Assembly: GCA_018136815.1 (NCBI GenBank)
Contig: CM030934.1
Span: 330,627 to 394,626 of the forward strand
Origin: Isochrysis galbana
Lineage: Eukaryota; Haptophyta; Isochrysidales; Isochrysidaceae
Direction of reading: 5' to 3'
DNA length: 64,000 bases
The notes under the pieces were generated by a model, which saw only the letters and a program-made list of their open reading frames with translations, did no database searches and had not been told where the DNA came from. Positions 9,777 to 20,602 of this stretch are shown piece after piece (the stretch's first letter is position 1; every line of letters begins with the position of its first letter). The translations under genes and the position numbers were made by a program.

Positions 9777-10478
9777 TCATCTCCTCCTCAGCTCCTCAAG
9801 CCATGCTAGGGACATGGGCGCCACGGGATCACTATCGCGGGTGCGCTCCATTGCGTGTTGCCGAATTCGCCGCATGCACTCTATCGCCGCACGTGTCACG
9901 GCTGTCAGTTGGATACAAGCCATCTTACCTGACCAGTTGTCTACACACAGCCCGCCATGCGACGCCGATTCGTCAGAGGCCGCGTGGGCAAGCAGGGCGT
10001 CGATGTGCACGAGCGAGAGCACCTCCGACTCCCACCCTTCCTCGGCCGTTCCGGACTCGTACGTAAGTCTCACTTGCGAAGTGGTCAATGTCGTAAAGAG
10101 CACGAATAGTGCGTCCGGCTTATGGCAGGCGTCCGCCATCAAGCCAATGAGGAGCGGCGACGAGAGATGACTACGCCGTATACCTGTCTCCTCGACCGTC
10201 TCTTGTACAATCGAGTCGAAGAGTTCGTCGCACGCACGAGCGTTCTCCGAGCCAGGTTCCGCTCTGGCCAGGGCCGAGGGCCGAGCAAGGTGTGGAACCG
10301 TTCGTCCTCCCTTCCAAGCCTTCGGCAAAGCTGGGACAAGCGAGGCCGGCACGCTCAGGCTCCGGGTGACCCGACGGGCCATTGTACAGACCGCCATGCG
10401 TCGCCACAGCTGTCGACCGCCGGAGGAGTACCGCGTGGTCATCCGACGTAATGAGCCTCGAGAAATCTTCATTGTCCC
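9777..10478 (-). pseudogene. NUDT22-like UDP-sugar diphosphatase, 5'-truncated
   Basis: The minus strand encodes the C-terminal two-thirds of a NUDT22-type protein (family known to hydrolyse UDP-glucose/galactose). Visible landmarks in order are DDHAVLLRRS, GHPEPE, the Nudix-box-like DELFDSIVQETVEETGI, SSPLLIGLM, and a tail with QVRLTYESG and MACIQLTAVTRAAIECM that lines up with the end of animal NUDT22. The frame changes between GHPEPE and the Nudix box. Removing 22 nt at 10331-10352 (GTG...CAG) restores one frame. Upstream of about 10478 an in-frame stop appears and the sequence becomes the gag region of a retroelement. The roughly 100 N-terminal residues are therefore missing here and the gene is probably disrupted. 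Confidence 0.7.
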
Positions 10479-10481
10479 CGC

Positions 10482-13060
10482 GTCATGAGCCCGTCTCTTC
10501 TTCTTCGGTTCTCAAATCGTACGGGTCGAAGTCCCCCGGGGAAGAGAGCCTCGTGGGTCCCCTCCCTTCTTCAAAAGAGAGTCTTTCCGAGCCAGTTCTC
10601 CCCTCCTCTCGCCTCTTCGCGCCGACGGTCGAAGTTCCGCCGCCTCCGCGGGCCTCTACTCACACCCCGTCAACTGGAGCTGGAATGGGTCCTCTCGCCT
10701 CGTCCGTTGCTCCACCGGCGGCCTTCCCTCTCCTTTCTTTTGCTGATCCTTTGCCAAGTATTCCTTCCTCTCTCAATCCCTCTGTGGTTGGTGCTGAAGA
10801 TGATGTGGGTTCCGTCCGGTCCCTCCCTCCTTTCGAGCCCCCACCATATGAAGAGTTTGTTCCACCCCCGTCGTCGACGTACTCGTACCCCAAACGTAAC
10901 TTCGTTCCACCTCCGACCGCCACCGTCGGCGCCGCCCAAATCATGGACCAACAAGTCCAGATTGAGGCTCTCCGCGGCGCTGTCGACCGCCTCGAGTCCT
11001 CTACCCTCCAAGCCGCCCAACGCCACGAAGAATTTCAACGGGAGGTGGGGTCTACCTTCAACACGATACTCAACATTCTACAGCAGGGCCAAGCGGGCAC
11101 TACGACTTCGTCTCGAGTCGAAACCTCGCCACCGCTTGTGGAAGAAGGAGAAAACTCCATTGGTGCCCCTCCGGCCTCGGTTAAGTTCCCTTCTCAACCT
11201 TTGCCCGCCGCGCCGTTCTCCGTTCCGCCGAATTCGATTTCCGATCCCGGACCCAATACGCCTGTTCCTGTCCCGTCTGCCAAGCCTGTTTCTGATCCCC
11301 AACCTCCACCCACCGTCGCGGGCCTCCGCTCGCTTCCAAATCCGGCGGCTCGGCGCCATCCCGTCGATCCAAGCCTCGCCGGTGATGCTTCTGAGCGAGA
11401 GGTCATCCTAGCCTCGTGGGGCCAACTGTTTGAGGATGCCGCCTACGAGGTAGCCTCTCTCTACAGGAAGTCCGACGATTTCGAGCTCATCCACGCCATT
11501 CTCAACGGCGGCCTCTCTCGAGCCGGCAATGTTTGGCACTACCGCGTGTTTTTCGAGAAGGAGCACGTGACCAAGTGGGCTCGGAGCCGCTTCTTCCTCG
11601 ACCGCACCCTCCATCACCAAGTCCGAATGGGCAAAGAGCTTTCCGAGATCAAGTTCCCGAAGGGCCTGGCCTCGGACAACGTCCAGACAGCGGCCACCTC
11701 CTGGAATGATTTTCGTCTGTCCTTCATCAAGCCGCTCGAGCGCGCCCTCTCGCTCGGCTGCGACCACCGTGAAATCTTTACATCCTTGCTAGCGGCCGCC
11801 AACTTGTGCACCACCGGCAACCAAAGGATCTACGCCTTCCTCCTCGATCTCGCCGAAGACCCGGTCCTCTCTCTCAACCCCGCGCTGGCCTGCGACGTGC
11901 TTCTCCGCAAGTGCGACGCCACCTTCGCGGCCAACGTGCCCGGCTTCGCCAAAGACTCCGCCTCCATGGAGTGGGACAGGCTCGTAGCCCGTGAAGCCGG
12001 CTCCGATCTCTTAGAGTTATCCAAGAATTTGGTGCGCGCGTACGTCCGCAAGATGGGTGACGCGAAGGTGGATGCCACGACGGTCTGGGACCACCCAAAC
12101 ATGTCGCACGATATCAATCAACGATTCGAGTCCATCATCCGGAACGACAAGGTCGACGCGGCTCGCGGCGTGGATAACGCGACCAAGTTCGGCGAGTGTC
12201 TTGCAAAGACTCGCTTCCGCGTCGAGAACCACGAGCTCCCTCGTTCGGCCCTTTCGTGCGTCAACCTCTGCCAGCGCTACCTGAGCCCGTACGAACAAGC
12301 CCGCGCTGGCCAACAACAAGCGTCGGTCACCACGGTCGCCGCCGTGACGCCGCCGGCGACTACTTCCAAGCCCACCAAGACCGCCAAGGTTGCTAAGGCT
12401 GCCTCTAACCCCGTGGACACTACGGCTTCGATGGTCGCCGCCGTCCAAGCGGCGGTGGCCGAGGCATTAAAATCGCAAAACAATTGCTCGAACCGCAAGA
12501 CGACTGGCGCTGACAATCGTCGGGCTCCTCCTCCACCTACGAATTACTCCGCATCGTCTCCGCTACCGGACGCACTTCTTGACCGCCCCCTCGGCAAAAG
12601 CACGTCTTCTCGTCGCCAATGTGAGCCCCCTCCGAACGGCCTTGGGCTTCCGGCCGATTCGGGCCTCTCGGAATGGGATCCAGGTAGCTGGTCTCGAGCG
12701 CGAGCCCGCTTCTGGCAAATTTCTCGTTACGCGGGTCACCCGGCCCTTCGCGCTGCGCTCACGCGCTGCCGCCCCTCCGATGCCACCATGACGGCGCCGC
12801 GTCTCGACGACTTAGACCGCGACGTCAAGGAGTGGACCGACGCCAACGGCTGCGCGTACTGCGCCTTTCGTCCCCGGGCTCCATCTGGTACGCCCGAGGC
12901 AGACCTGTGGAAGTATGGCACGGGCGACGGAGCTCATAACCCCGTCGTTTGCCAACCGTACATTCGTTTTCTCTGCGAAGGTGGCAGTGGCGAGTGTGGT
13001 AACGACCCAGAAGTCCACCGCCGCCTCCGCACGATGGTTGTTCTCCGTCCGGCCCAGTAG
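10482..13060 (+). CDS. retroelement Gag-like protein
   Basis: The frame is open from before 10479. An ATG at 10451 exists but lies in sequence matching the NUDT22 exon, so the true start is probably lost. The first 300 residues are low-complexity Ser/Pro-rich. A conserved core follows at about 11400-12270 (SLYRKSDDFELIHAIL, KPLERALSLGCDHREIF, RFRVENHELPRSALSC). It is about 75% identical by eye to 17990-18860, so this is a mobile-element family protein. After an Ala/Thr/Lys linker there is a Cys-bearing segment (CAYC, then single Cys residues near FLCEGGSGEC) that may bind zinc but is not a classical CCHC knuckle. The frame ends at TAG 13058-13060, and the same frame stays open on the other side. 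Confidence 0.75.
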
Positions 13061-16000
13061 GTCGCCGGCGGGGCCCACGTCCGCGCTGTTACCCCGCTAC
13101 CAGTCCAGGGTAGTGGGCCTGAACGCCACCCACCAAAAGATCGTATTACGCTACGGCCGAGTACTTCTACGGCCTCCAACCGGTACCCCAAGATTCCCCA
13201 AGTTCCAGACAAGCCCTACCACCTCCATCCCCCTCTTTCTCCTGCCCCCTCGCCGATTGCCCCTATTTCTCCCAATGCCGATGATTCCATCCTGATTCTC
13301 GATATCACGCACGAGTCCTCAAAACCAAGTCAACCGTCACCGCCTCTCTATCAACTCAAGCCGCTCAACCGCTACCCCCCGCCACTCCCCAAGCATCCCC
13401 AGTCCAAGACCTCACGGTCTGCGAAAATCCAGCCGCCGCAGGCCCAATCCAACCTTCAATCCTTCAAATCAAATTTCGCATGCCCGAGCCACAAAACGTC
13501 TCCCGAGTACGAGTCCGAGTCCAAGTCACGTTCAGAATTACCCTCTTCGTCTTACGCCACCGCGAGCCCATCTACGAGTCTGAGCCCAGTCCAGTCATCA
13601 CCGGTATCACCAGTCTCCATCGCTACGACGATGGAGGCGCAGTTCTCCGGTACTTCCCCACTTTCTTTCGAGTCCGAGTCCAAGCCTGTTTTGAGCAAAC
13701 CCCGTTCTGAGCCATCCGAGTCCGAGTCCGAGTCCGAGTTTACAACGTCACCGAGTCCTACCACGCGGTCGGCCGCAGGATTAACGGAGCTCCAGCCACC
13801 CACTGAGCCTCCGACGACCACTCCTTCCGCGGGAGTGTTCACCTTCGGTCCTCCGCGCCCCGAGTCTGAGTCATTTGGAATCTCCGGTCACGTCCAGAAT
13901 CCCAACCACAACCGAGCCCCGTTTCACGAGCCACCGCGTATCGAGTCCAAACACAAGCTGACGCCGAAGCCCTCGACGACAGCCACTGTGTCCTTGTCCG
14001 AGCCACCGTTCCGAGTCTCGCCGCAGCCGGCCTGCCACTCCAGCAAGCTGCACGCCGCCGAGCCGATCCCTTCCGTTTCCGTTCCGAGTCCGAGTCCAAT
14101 CGCACAAGACAGTGCATCCCGAGCCCGCGTAATCAAGCCCGTCACCGAGTCCGAGATTTCGGCCGCACCGAGCCAACCGGTGCTGGCCACCGTGCCCCTA
14201 TTGTCATCACAAGCTTCAGCTTCGTCCTCACCGACGGTTGCGACGCCAGGGGGCTTCACCTTTGGGCTGGCACCGTCCGTTCCCATTTCGAAAGTGAGCC
14301 CTGTTTTCAGTGTCCAGCACGACAGAAACGACGAGTCCGAGTCCGAGTACAATTTAACGTCACCGCGGAGTCCGCGGTCGACCACCGGCGTTCCCACGCC
14401 ACCCCATCAACCGAGAGCCATGGAGGAGCTGGCACAGCCGTCTCCTAGCCCTTCTCAAGTTGCCGAGTCTTCCGAATTCGAGTCTGAATCCACCGTAATT
14501 TCAGCGGTCCATCCACCCGCTAGCCCGAGCCAAGTCCTCCGAAGAATGCTTCGCATTGGAGAACCTCTTCGGTCACCACCCACGCCAGCCGCTGCCGCAG
14601 AGCCACCACCCTGGCCTCAGCCTTCCCCGCGGCCGGCTTCTACGACAGCCACGTCCCTTCTTTCGTCGGCGCCGACCCCGCCGGCGACAGATTGCAACGA
14701 AGTCGATGCCGGGCCCGATTCCTCTTCTGATGTGACCATGGAGAGTGACCACAACTCCCTTGCACGTCGAGGAACGGCCGCCTCCCAAACCGAGCTTCTA
14801 CGCCCATTGAGCCAACCCAACCGAGTCTCTAAGCCATGCCCTTCACGCCTCTCACCGGTGGTGTCGCGGCCGCGGCGTCCGTCGCCGCAATCCGACACCC
14901 CACCTCTCCGAGTTTGTTCGTCGATCCCGTCCTCCGAGCCCGTCTCCACGTCGTCGATATCCGAGTCTTCTTTCATTCGTCCTACGTCGCCGCGGCCACC
15001 GGTTGCAGCCCCCAAGCACTGCCTGCCTCTCGATACCACTACCACCGCCATCATGCGCGTGGCAGCGATCAATGCGTCCGCGATCCAGTCCTTCGATTCC
15101 TCTCAAAACAACTCCGATGTCGGCACCCGTGATGATACCCCGTCACCCGCTCTCCACGCTCTCGCCTCTCTTCGTGCACGAGCGAGCGGCTCTGCGGTGG
15201 TATTACCTCGGCACCTCACGGAGGCAGCCCAAGAGCTTCGCCGGCCTCGCAATGGCACCCTAGCCTCGCCTGCCGCCGCGCTACCCAAGCACTTCGATGA
15301 GCTTTGCGCTGAGCTCACGAAGATGAATCAACGAGTCCAAGACGGGCTGACGTCTGGCTGTCACGCACCACGCGTTCTCGTCGTTGGCGAGACGAGCGGC
15401 GTCGTCTCCTCCATGTTCCTACTCGCCGGTGCTGATGTAGCTACGTGCGATTTGTATCCTTCCGAGATCGATTACGTGCCCCACTTCCAAGGCGACGCGC
15501 TTCATGTCCAAAACCTAGGTTGGGACCTAGTCATCGCCCACCCGCCCTGCACGTACCTCTCCGCCGTCAGCAGTCAATGGCTCTCCCAAGAACCCGGACG
15601 TCGTGCCGCTCTTGAGTCGGCCGCCCGCGTCTTCAAGTCAATGGCCTCCGCCACTGCTCCGTTTGTAGCGGTTGAGAACCCTCGGATGCATGCGGAAGCT
15701 CGCCGTTTAGTCGGGGGGTTGACCCCGACCCAATTCGTCCAACCCTGGGAGCACGGCACTGGACACCAGAAAGCCACCGGGTTGTACCTCACCAAAGGGC
15801 TGCCGCCCCTCCAGCCAACTTGCGTCGTGGATGGCCGTGAGTCGGCCATGGCTAACCTCTCTCCTTCACCGCACCGTGGCGCTCTTCGCAGCCGCACCTA
15901 CGTCGGTGTAGCTGGAGCGATGGCGATCCATTGGATGCCTGTTCTTCTTCGACATTTGAGTCAACAGCGAGACCAGACGTCGACGAAGAAATTGTCCGCG

Positions 16001-17652
16001 TTAGAGCTACTCGCTTGCGCGCGGTGCAGCCTATTGGACCGGCCTTCACTTAGCTCGACCGAGGCTACCGCCTACGAGCCGTGGTCGGCTCTTCATCGTT
16101 ATGAGAGGGGGAGGGAAACTAGTGAAGTTTCTTCCGACCCCGTTGTTTCCCGTCCAGCTACTCCCGAGTCAGACAACCACGAAGACCAAAAAGAAACCCA
16201 CGATAACCACGACAACGACACGCCACTCCACGCCTCCGAGTCTACTCTCCACGACCCATTCTCTCCATGGACCGCCCCGCCTCCGGCACGCGCGAGCTCG
16301 CCGCGTCCGACGACGCCGACGACTCTCCGGAAGCGGCGCCAACAATGGCAATCATTCGGAGTGAACGGGGACCAGAAATGGTCCAACGTCACGCTCGAAA
16401 CCGCTGACGAAATAAGAGCGCAAGCTCTAGCCGGACGAAGCGCCGACGAGGAATCCGACCTCGCCGCTGCCGTCCGAGCGCCGATCGAGTTCGTGGAAGC
16501 CAAAGGCATCCGCGCCGAAGAGCTAGCCTCATTAGTTCGAAGACCCAAGACAGAAGCCCAAGCCCGTCTCGAGAAAGATTGGGAAAAGATGTCCGACCAC
16601 CCGAGGCACCCCACCGACAAGAGAGGCCTGGGCTACACTAGTCCCAAGCTATCACCCTGTACCGCTACCAACGAGGACGACGCCTCTAGGCCCTCTGCCA
16701 CGATAGCGGCAGTCGGAGTACCCGAAGAGACGACGACTACTTTGACGACGAATTCACCCGAGCAACCACGCTGTCGACCAACCCCGTCCCCGTCCGACAC
16801 CATCGCACACGTGACCACGCACCGACCGGAGAGCGTCGTGGATACCCTACCATCTGCCTACCCAAGGCATTGCCTATATGTTCGAGACCTGATGGTCTGC
16901 CGCTCCGGCGAGGCTACCGGCAAAGAAGGAGTTATCTTAGCCGACTCCGCTCTCACGGTCAACAGCACCCTCGCTGACACCGGAGCTGGCCCGTCGGTCG
17001 TGACCACTTCCCTCTTGTCCAGCCTACCCAACGACGCATGCGTCGAGCGGCTGCCGCAAGCCGTAGTGACACCGCTCCATGGCCCAGACGGCCTACCTCT
17101 TATCGCGCGAGGCAAGGCTCGAATCGTTTTCTCCGTCGGTGGATTTCTCTTTCGTCATACGTTCATGGTGATTGAAGGCAACCCGATGCTGCTGCTCGGG
17201 AACGACTTCTTAGCTACGCACGCCGCTTCGATTCAGCTCGCCTCCGACAGCGCGGAAGGCTCTATCTCACTCGGTGCTCCATCCACGGTGGCTTCTCTTG
17301 AGGTTGACGGCAGTCCAAGCCCCGACGCTCCGCCGATCTTTCGCGTCTCGACGTCACCGATAGCGGTGGTCCCTGTCAGCATGACTTGTGCACAGGTCTG
17401 TCCGACCTCCGCGAACCCAATCACGACTGACTTCTTCCGAGGGCCGCAAGCCGCCGAAAACGACAACCAGCTAGTCTCCGAGCCGCTCTTCAACATGGCC
17501 GATGAGTTTGCCGCCAAAGCGCCGGCGTCTTGTGGCTCCGAGTACCTCCTATATACCCATGAACCTATCACGATCCCGGCCTATCATCGGGCGACGTTTC
17601 ACGTCCGAATTCCGCTAGCTCTTCGAGAACACGAAGACTGCGCCATGCTCGT
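13061..17652 (+). CDS. retroelement Pol-like polyprotein with DNA methyltransferase-like and protease domains (truncated by gap)
   Basis: In the same frame as gag, with no stop from 13061 to the gap at 17653. The first in-frame ATG is at 13631, so translation would need TAG readthrough or internal initiation. Residues to about 15360 form a Ser/Pro/Glu linker rich in ESESE. A methyltransferase-like domain lies at 15370-15960 (separate entry). A basic linker follows. An aspartic protease is encoded at about 16950-17240: LADTGAGPSVV carries the catalytic DTG at 16976, with the second motif LLGNDFL downstream. The last residues before the gap (FHVRIPLALREHEDCAML) match the start of the RT-bearing frame of copy 2, so RT should lie in the gap. 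Confidence 0.7.
15370..15960 (+). other. DNA cytosine-C5 methyltransferase-like domain inside the retroelement polyprotein
   Basis: About 195 residues resemble the compact Dcm-like methyltransferases found in phages. RVLVVGETSG (SAM-binding motif I region) is followed by ATCDLYPSE (acidic motif II), QGDALHV and WDLVIAHPPCTYLS, where the PPC cysteine (codon 15548-15550) matches the catalytic Cys of motif IV. Then FVAVENPRMH (codons 15662-15691) matches the ENV/ENP motif VI, and QPWEHGTGHQKATGLYL and RSRTY follow near the end. A large target-recognition domain is not visible. The motifs look intact, so the domain may be active, but specificity cannot be read. Alternative: a related amino-methyltransferase fold; the PPC/ENP pair favours C5. 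Confidence 0.7.
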
Positions 17653-17752
17653 NNNNNNNNNNNNNNNNNNNNNNNNNNNNNNNNNNNNNNNNNNNNNNNN
17701 NNNNNNNNNNNNNNNNNNNNNNNNNNNNNNNNNNNNNNNNNNNNNNNNNNNN
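17653..17752. other. assembly gap (100 N)
   Basis: A run of exactly 100 N, a placeholder length. The real distance between the two retroelement copies is unknown. Confidence 0.99.
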
Positions 17753-17754
17753 CC

Positions 17755-18879
17755 ATGGATCGGACCGAGGCGGCTGCGGATTCTGCTAGGCCGGTTCAGA
17801 GGGAACCACCCATGGGCGAGCCTCCTGCTCTAGACCCAAAGGGCCACGCCTCTCCGGCTTCTAGGGTTCCACGGTCGGCGTACCCGACCTCCAAATCGGA
17901 ACCCCGCCGCCAGGATCAGAGCCTTTACCGGGGCCCGACCCCGATGGTGCCGTTCCGCCACCCTCGCGACCCCTGCCTTGCGGTGGGGATGGATGAGCGA
18001 GAGGCAGTTGTAAGCGAGTGGAAAAATCTCCTCGCCCTGCCCTCACGCGATCTGGCCGCCCTTTACCGCGACTCCGACGAGCATGAGCTCATCCACACCA
18101 TTTTGAAGAGCAACCTCTCCCTGGCGGGCAACGTTTGGCATTGCCGAATTTTCATGGAGGAGGACCACTTGCTCAAATGGGTGCGTAGCCGCTTCTCAGC
18201 CGAGCAAACCCTTCACCATCAGGTCAGGATGGGCAAAGAGCTTTCGGAGCTCCGCTTCCCAAAGGCCCTCGCCTCCGATAACGTTCAAACCGCGGCGACA
18301 GCCTGGAATGAATTTCGGCTAACTCTCATCAAGCCGTTGGAGCGGGCACTAGCGCTCGGCTGCGATCATCGCGAAATATTTACCTCCCTCCTCGCGGCAG
18401 CCGGAGCCAATTCCAGCGGCAATTCCCGCATCTTCGCCTTCCTCCTCGATCTAGTGGAGGACCGCGCCCTCGCTCTCAATCCTGTCCTCGCTGCTGACGT
18501 CCTTCTTCGCAAATGCGACGGGACCTTCGCAAACGGGGCCGATGGTTTCGCGAAAGACTCGGCGTCGATGGAGTGGGACCGCATGAGGGAGCGCGAGGCC
18601 GGCGCTGATCTATGTGAGCTCAGCAAGAATTTGGTTCGCGCCTACATCCGCAAGCTTGGCGATTCCGCGGTTGACTCCACCAACGTGTGGGATCATCCAA
18701 ACATGGCCCATGAGATCAACCAGAGGTTCGAAGAAATCATCCGGAACGATAAGGTTGATCCTCAGCGCGGCGTCGATAATGCTATTAAATTTGCGGAGGT
18801 GCTCGCGGAGACTCGTTTCCGCGTAGAGAACCACGAGCTAGGGCGGTCGGCGCTCTCGTGCGGGTCAGGGTTCCGCTAG
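17755..18879 (+). pseudogene. Gag-like fragment of retroelement copy 2
   Basis: Conserved gag core, roughly 75% identical by eye to copy 1 (shared TLHHQVRMGKELSE, ALGCDHREIFTSLLAAA and FAKDSASMEWDR). It ends in RSALSC, after which the frame runs into pol sequence and stops at once. The 5' end lies in the gap. The divergence from copy 1 shows two separate lineages of the same family rather than a recent duplication. Confidence 0.75.
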
Positions 18880-20513
18880 CTCTCCGAGATCATTCGGACT
18901 GCGCGATGCTGGTCGACCGCCTACCAAATCGCGAGGCTCTCGATTCGTCTCCTCTCGTAATGCCCACGGTGGTCACGCCCACGGAAGATCATCGCATCGC
19001 GGTGACGATCGTCCACACCGGGGTCAATGCGCTGACCCTGCCGTCTCTGCATCCGATAGCTTCGCTCCAGGTGCGTTTCAAGTTGCACCGGGGCTGGACT
19101 CCGACTGGAAGCGAGGGGGATGGTGACCCTGTCACCGCGCTGAGCGAGGAGCAACGATCTCTACTCGACTCAGCCACCATCGATCCAGACCGGCTTCTTT
19201 CCGACGATCAACGAGAAGAAGTACGCCAACTCTTGGCCCGGCGCATCAAAGCTTTCGCGTTGCACCCGGGGGCTCCAAACCATACGCACGTTCTCGAGGT
19301 GGAGTTGCCACTCAACCCCGGCGCTGTTCCTCACCGGCACGCTCCGTCTAGAGTGGGCCGCGCAGGCGAGCTCATCATAGAAGAGGAGGTAGCCAAGATG
19401 GAAGCCGCCGGCATTATTCGCAAGTCAAATTCGGCTTGGGCTTCCCGAGTAGTCCTGGTCAGCAAGAAAGATGGCTCCGTTCGATTCTGCGTGGACTACC
19501 GCGACACGAACGCCAAGCTACGCGTCGAGGATAGCCCTCTACCCCTCATTGTGGAGGCTATCGATAGGCTAGCGTCCGGCCAAGGGCCGCTCAGTTCTCT
19601 CTTCTTATGTACTCTCGATTTAGCCTCTGGTTTTTGGGGCATCCCGATCAAAGAATCGCACAAACATATCACCGCTTTCACTACCCACCGCGGCAAATAC
19701 GAGTTCAACTTTCTACCGTTCGGCATCCAATCAGGTCCCTCCTACATGTGCCGCTTGATGGACATCGTTCTCGGTGCGCTAGCGTGGGAGATCTGCATGC
19801 CTTACCTCGATGATGTGGGCATCTGGTCAACGGGCGTGGGTCCTTCCGAAGAGGCCAGGGCACAGGCTTCGTTCGAGCAAATGCTTCACCGGCTAGACCT
19901 CGTTCTCGAACGGCTAGAGTGGGCCGGTCTGACCTGCAAGATGTCCAAGTGTGTCTTCTTTGCCACCTCTACGGAGTACCTCGGTCACGTTGTCTCGAGG
20001 GAAGGTCTCAAGATGGACCCGAAGAAGGTCGCAGCTGTCGCCGACATCGACCCGTCATCCATCAACTCCTTGGAAGCGGTTCGATCTTTCCTCGGCCTTT
20101 GCTCCTACTATCGTCGATTCATTCGCCAATTCGCCGCTAAGGCTGCTCCTCTCACTGCCCTCACGCGGAAGGGCTGCGACGTGGCAAAGGAGTCCCAGTC
20201 CGAGGAGTGTCGCCGAGCTATCCAAGAGCTCAAGACAGCGATCACTTCGGAGCCCGTCTTGACTCCACCCAGGGATGATCGGCCCTTCATCGTCAAGACC
20301 GATGGGGCTAGCAAGTTGGGTATCGCCGGCATCCTCTCGCAGCTAGGAGACGATAACCGTGAACGAGTCGTTGGGTATTACGCTCGCAGTCTCACCTCGG
20401 CCGAACGCCATTGGACGGTGACCGAGATTGAGCTCTTGGCTGCCCTGGAATCAATCCGAAATTGGCTCCACGTTTCGCTCGCTATGTTCCGTTGCTTCTT
20501 GTTCCGATTCTGA
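18858..20513 (+). pseudogene. reverse transcriptase with truncated RNase H (Ty3/gypsy type)
   Basis: No ATG; the frame opens at the gag/pol junction. After about 130 residues the RT begins: WASRVVLVSKKDGSVRFCVDYR, DLASGFWGIPI, FTTHRGKYEFNFLPFGI, and the catalytic box YLDD (codons 19803-19814, variant of YVDD/FVDD). It is followed by the thumb region with TEYLGHVVSREGL and a typical gypsy connection (SFLGLCSYYRRFI). RNase H starts with FIVKTDGASKLGIAG at about 20285 and is lost after ESIRNWLH (about 20470); unrelated sequence gives a stop at 20511-20513. RT residues look intact, but without protease, integrase and full RNase H this copy cannot move by itself. Confidence 0.85.
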
Positions 20514-20602
20514 CCTCTGGTCAGCCCAAGTTCCAGGTTCCAGGTCTCTGTTTCCAGGTTCACCGCTCGACATCGGGAGACGTCTCGATCTTAGTCGGGG
20601 GG

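Larger units (their letters stand above)
10479..17652 (+). mobile_element. Ty3/gypsy-type retroelement copy 1 (gag, methyltransferase, protease), 5' end missing, 3' end in gap
   Basis: One continuous reading frame runs across this block with a single interruption, a TAG at 13058-13060. The order is a Ser/Pro-rich region, a conserved gag core, a Cys-containing region, TAG, a long Ser/Pro/Glu-rich linker, a DNA methyltransferase-like domain, a basic/acidic linker and an aspartic protease. The sequence then enters the N gap just where homology to the second copy's pol begins. No 5' LTR is seen next to the NUDT22 exon. Confidence 0.8.
17753..20602 (+). mobile_element. retroelement copy 2, internally deleted gag/RT remnant
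   Basis: A diverged gag core (17990-18860) is joined directly to pol at 18861, with a change of frame. The gag C-terminus, methyltransferase and protease present in copy 1 are missing. RT is intact, RNase H is cut short at about 20470, and no integrase is found before the purine-rich TCGGGGGG tract at 20595-20602 that precedes the LTR. Confidence 0.8.

Noticed and set aside
10451..10478. ATG at 10451 as the gag start
   Set aside because: The sequence there is the antisense of conserved NUDT22 codons, so it is host DNA and the true gag start is probably missing.
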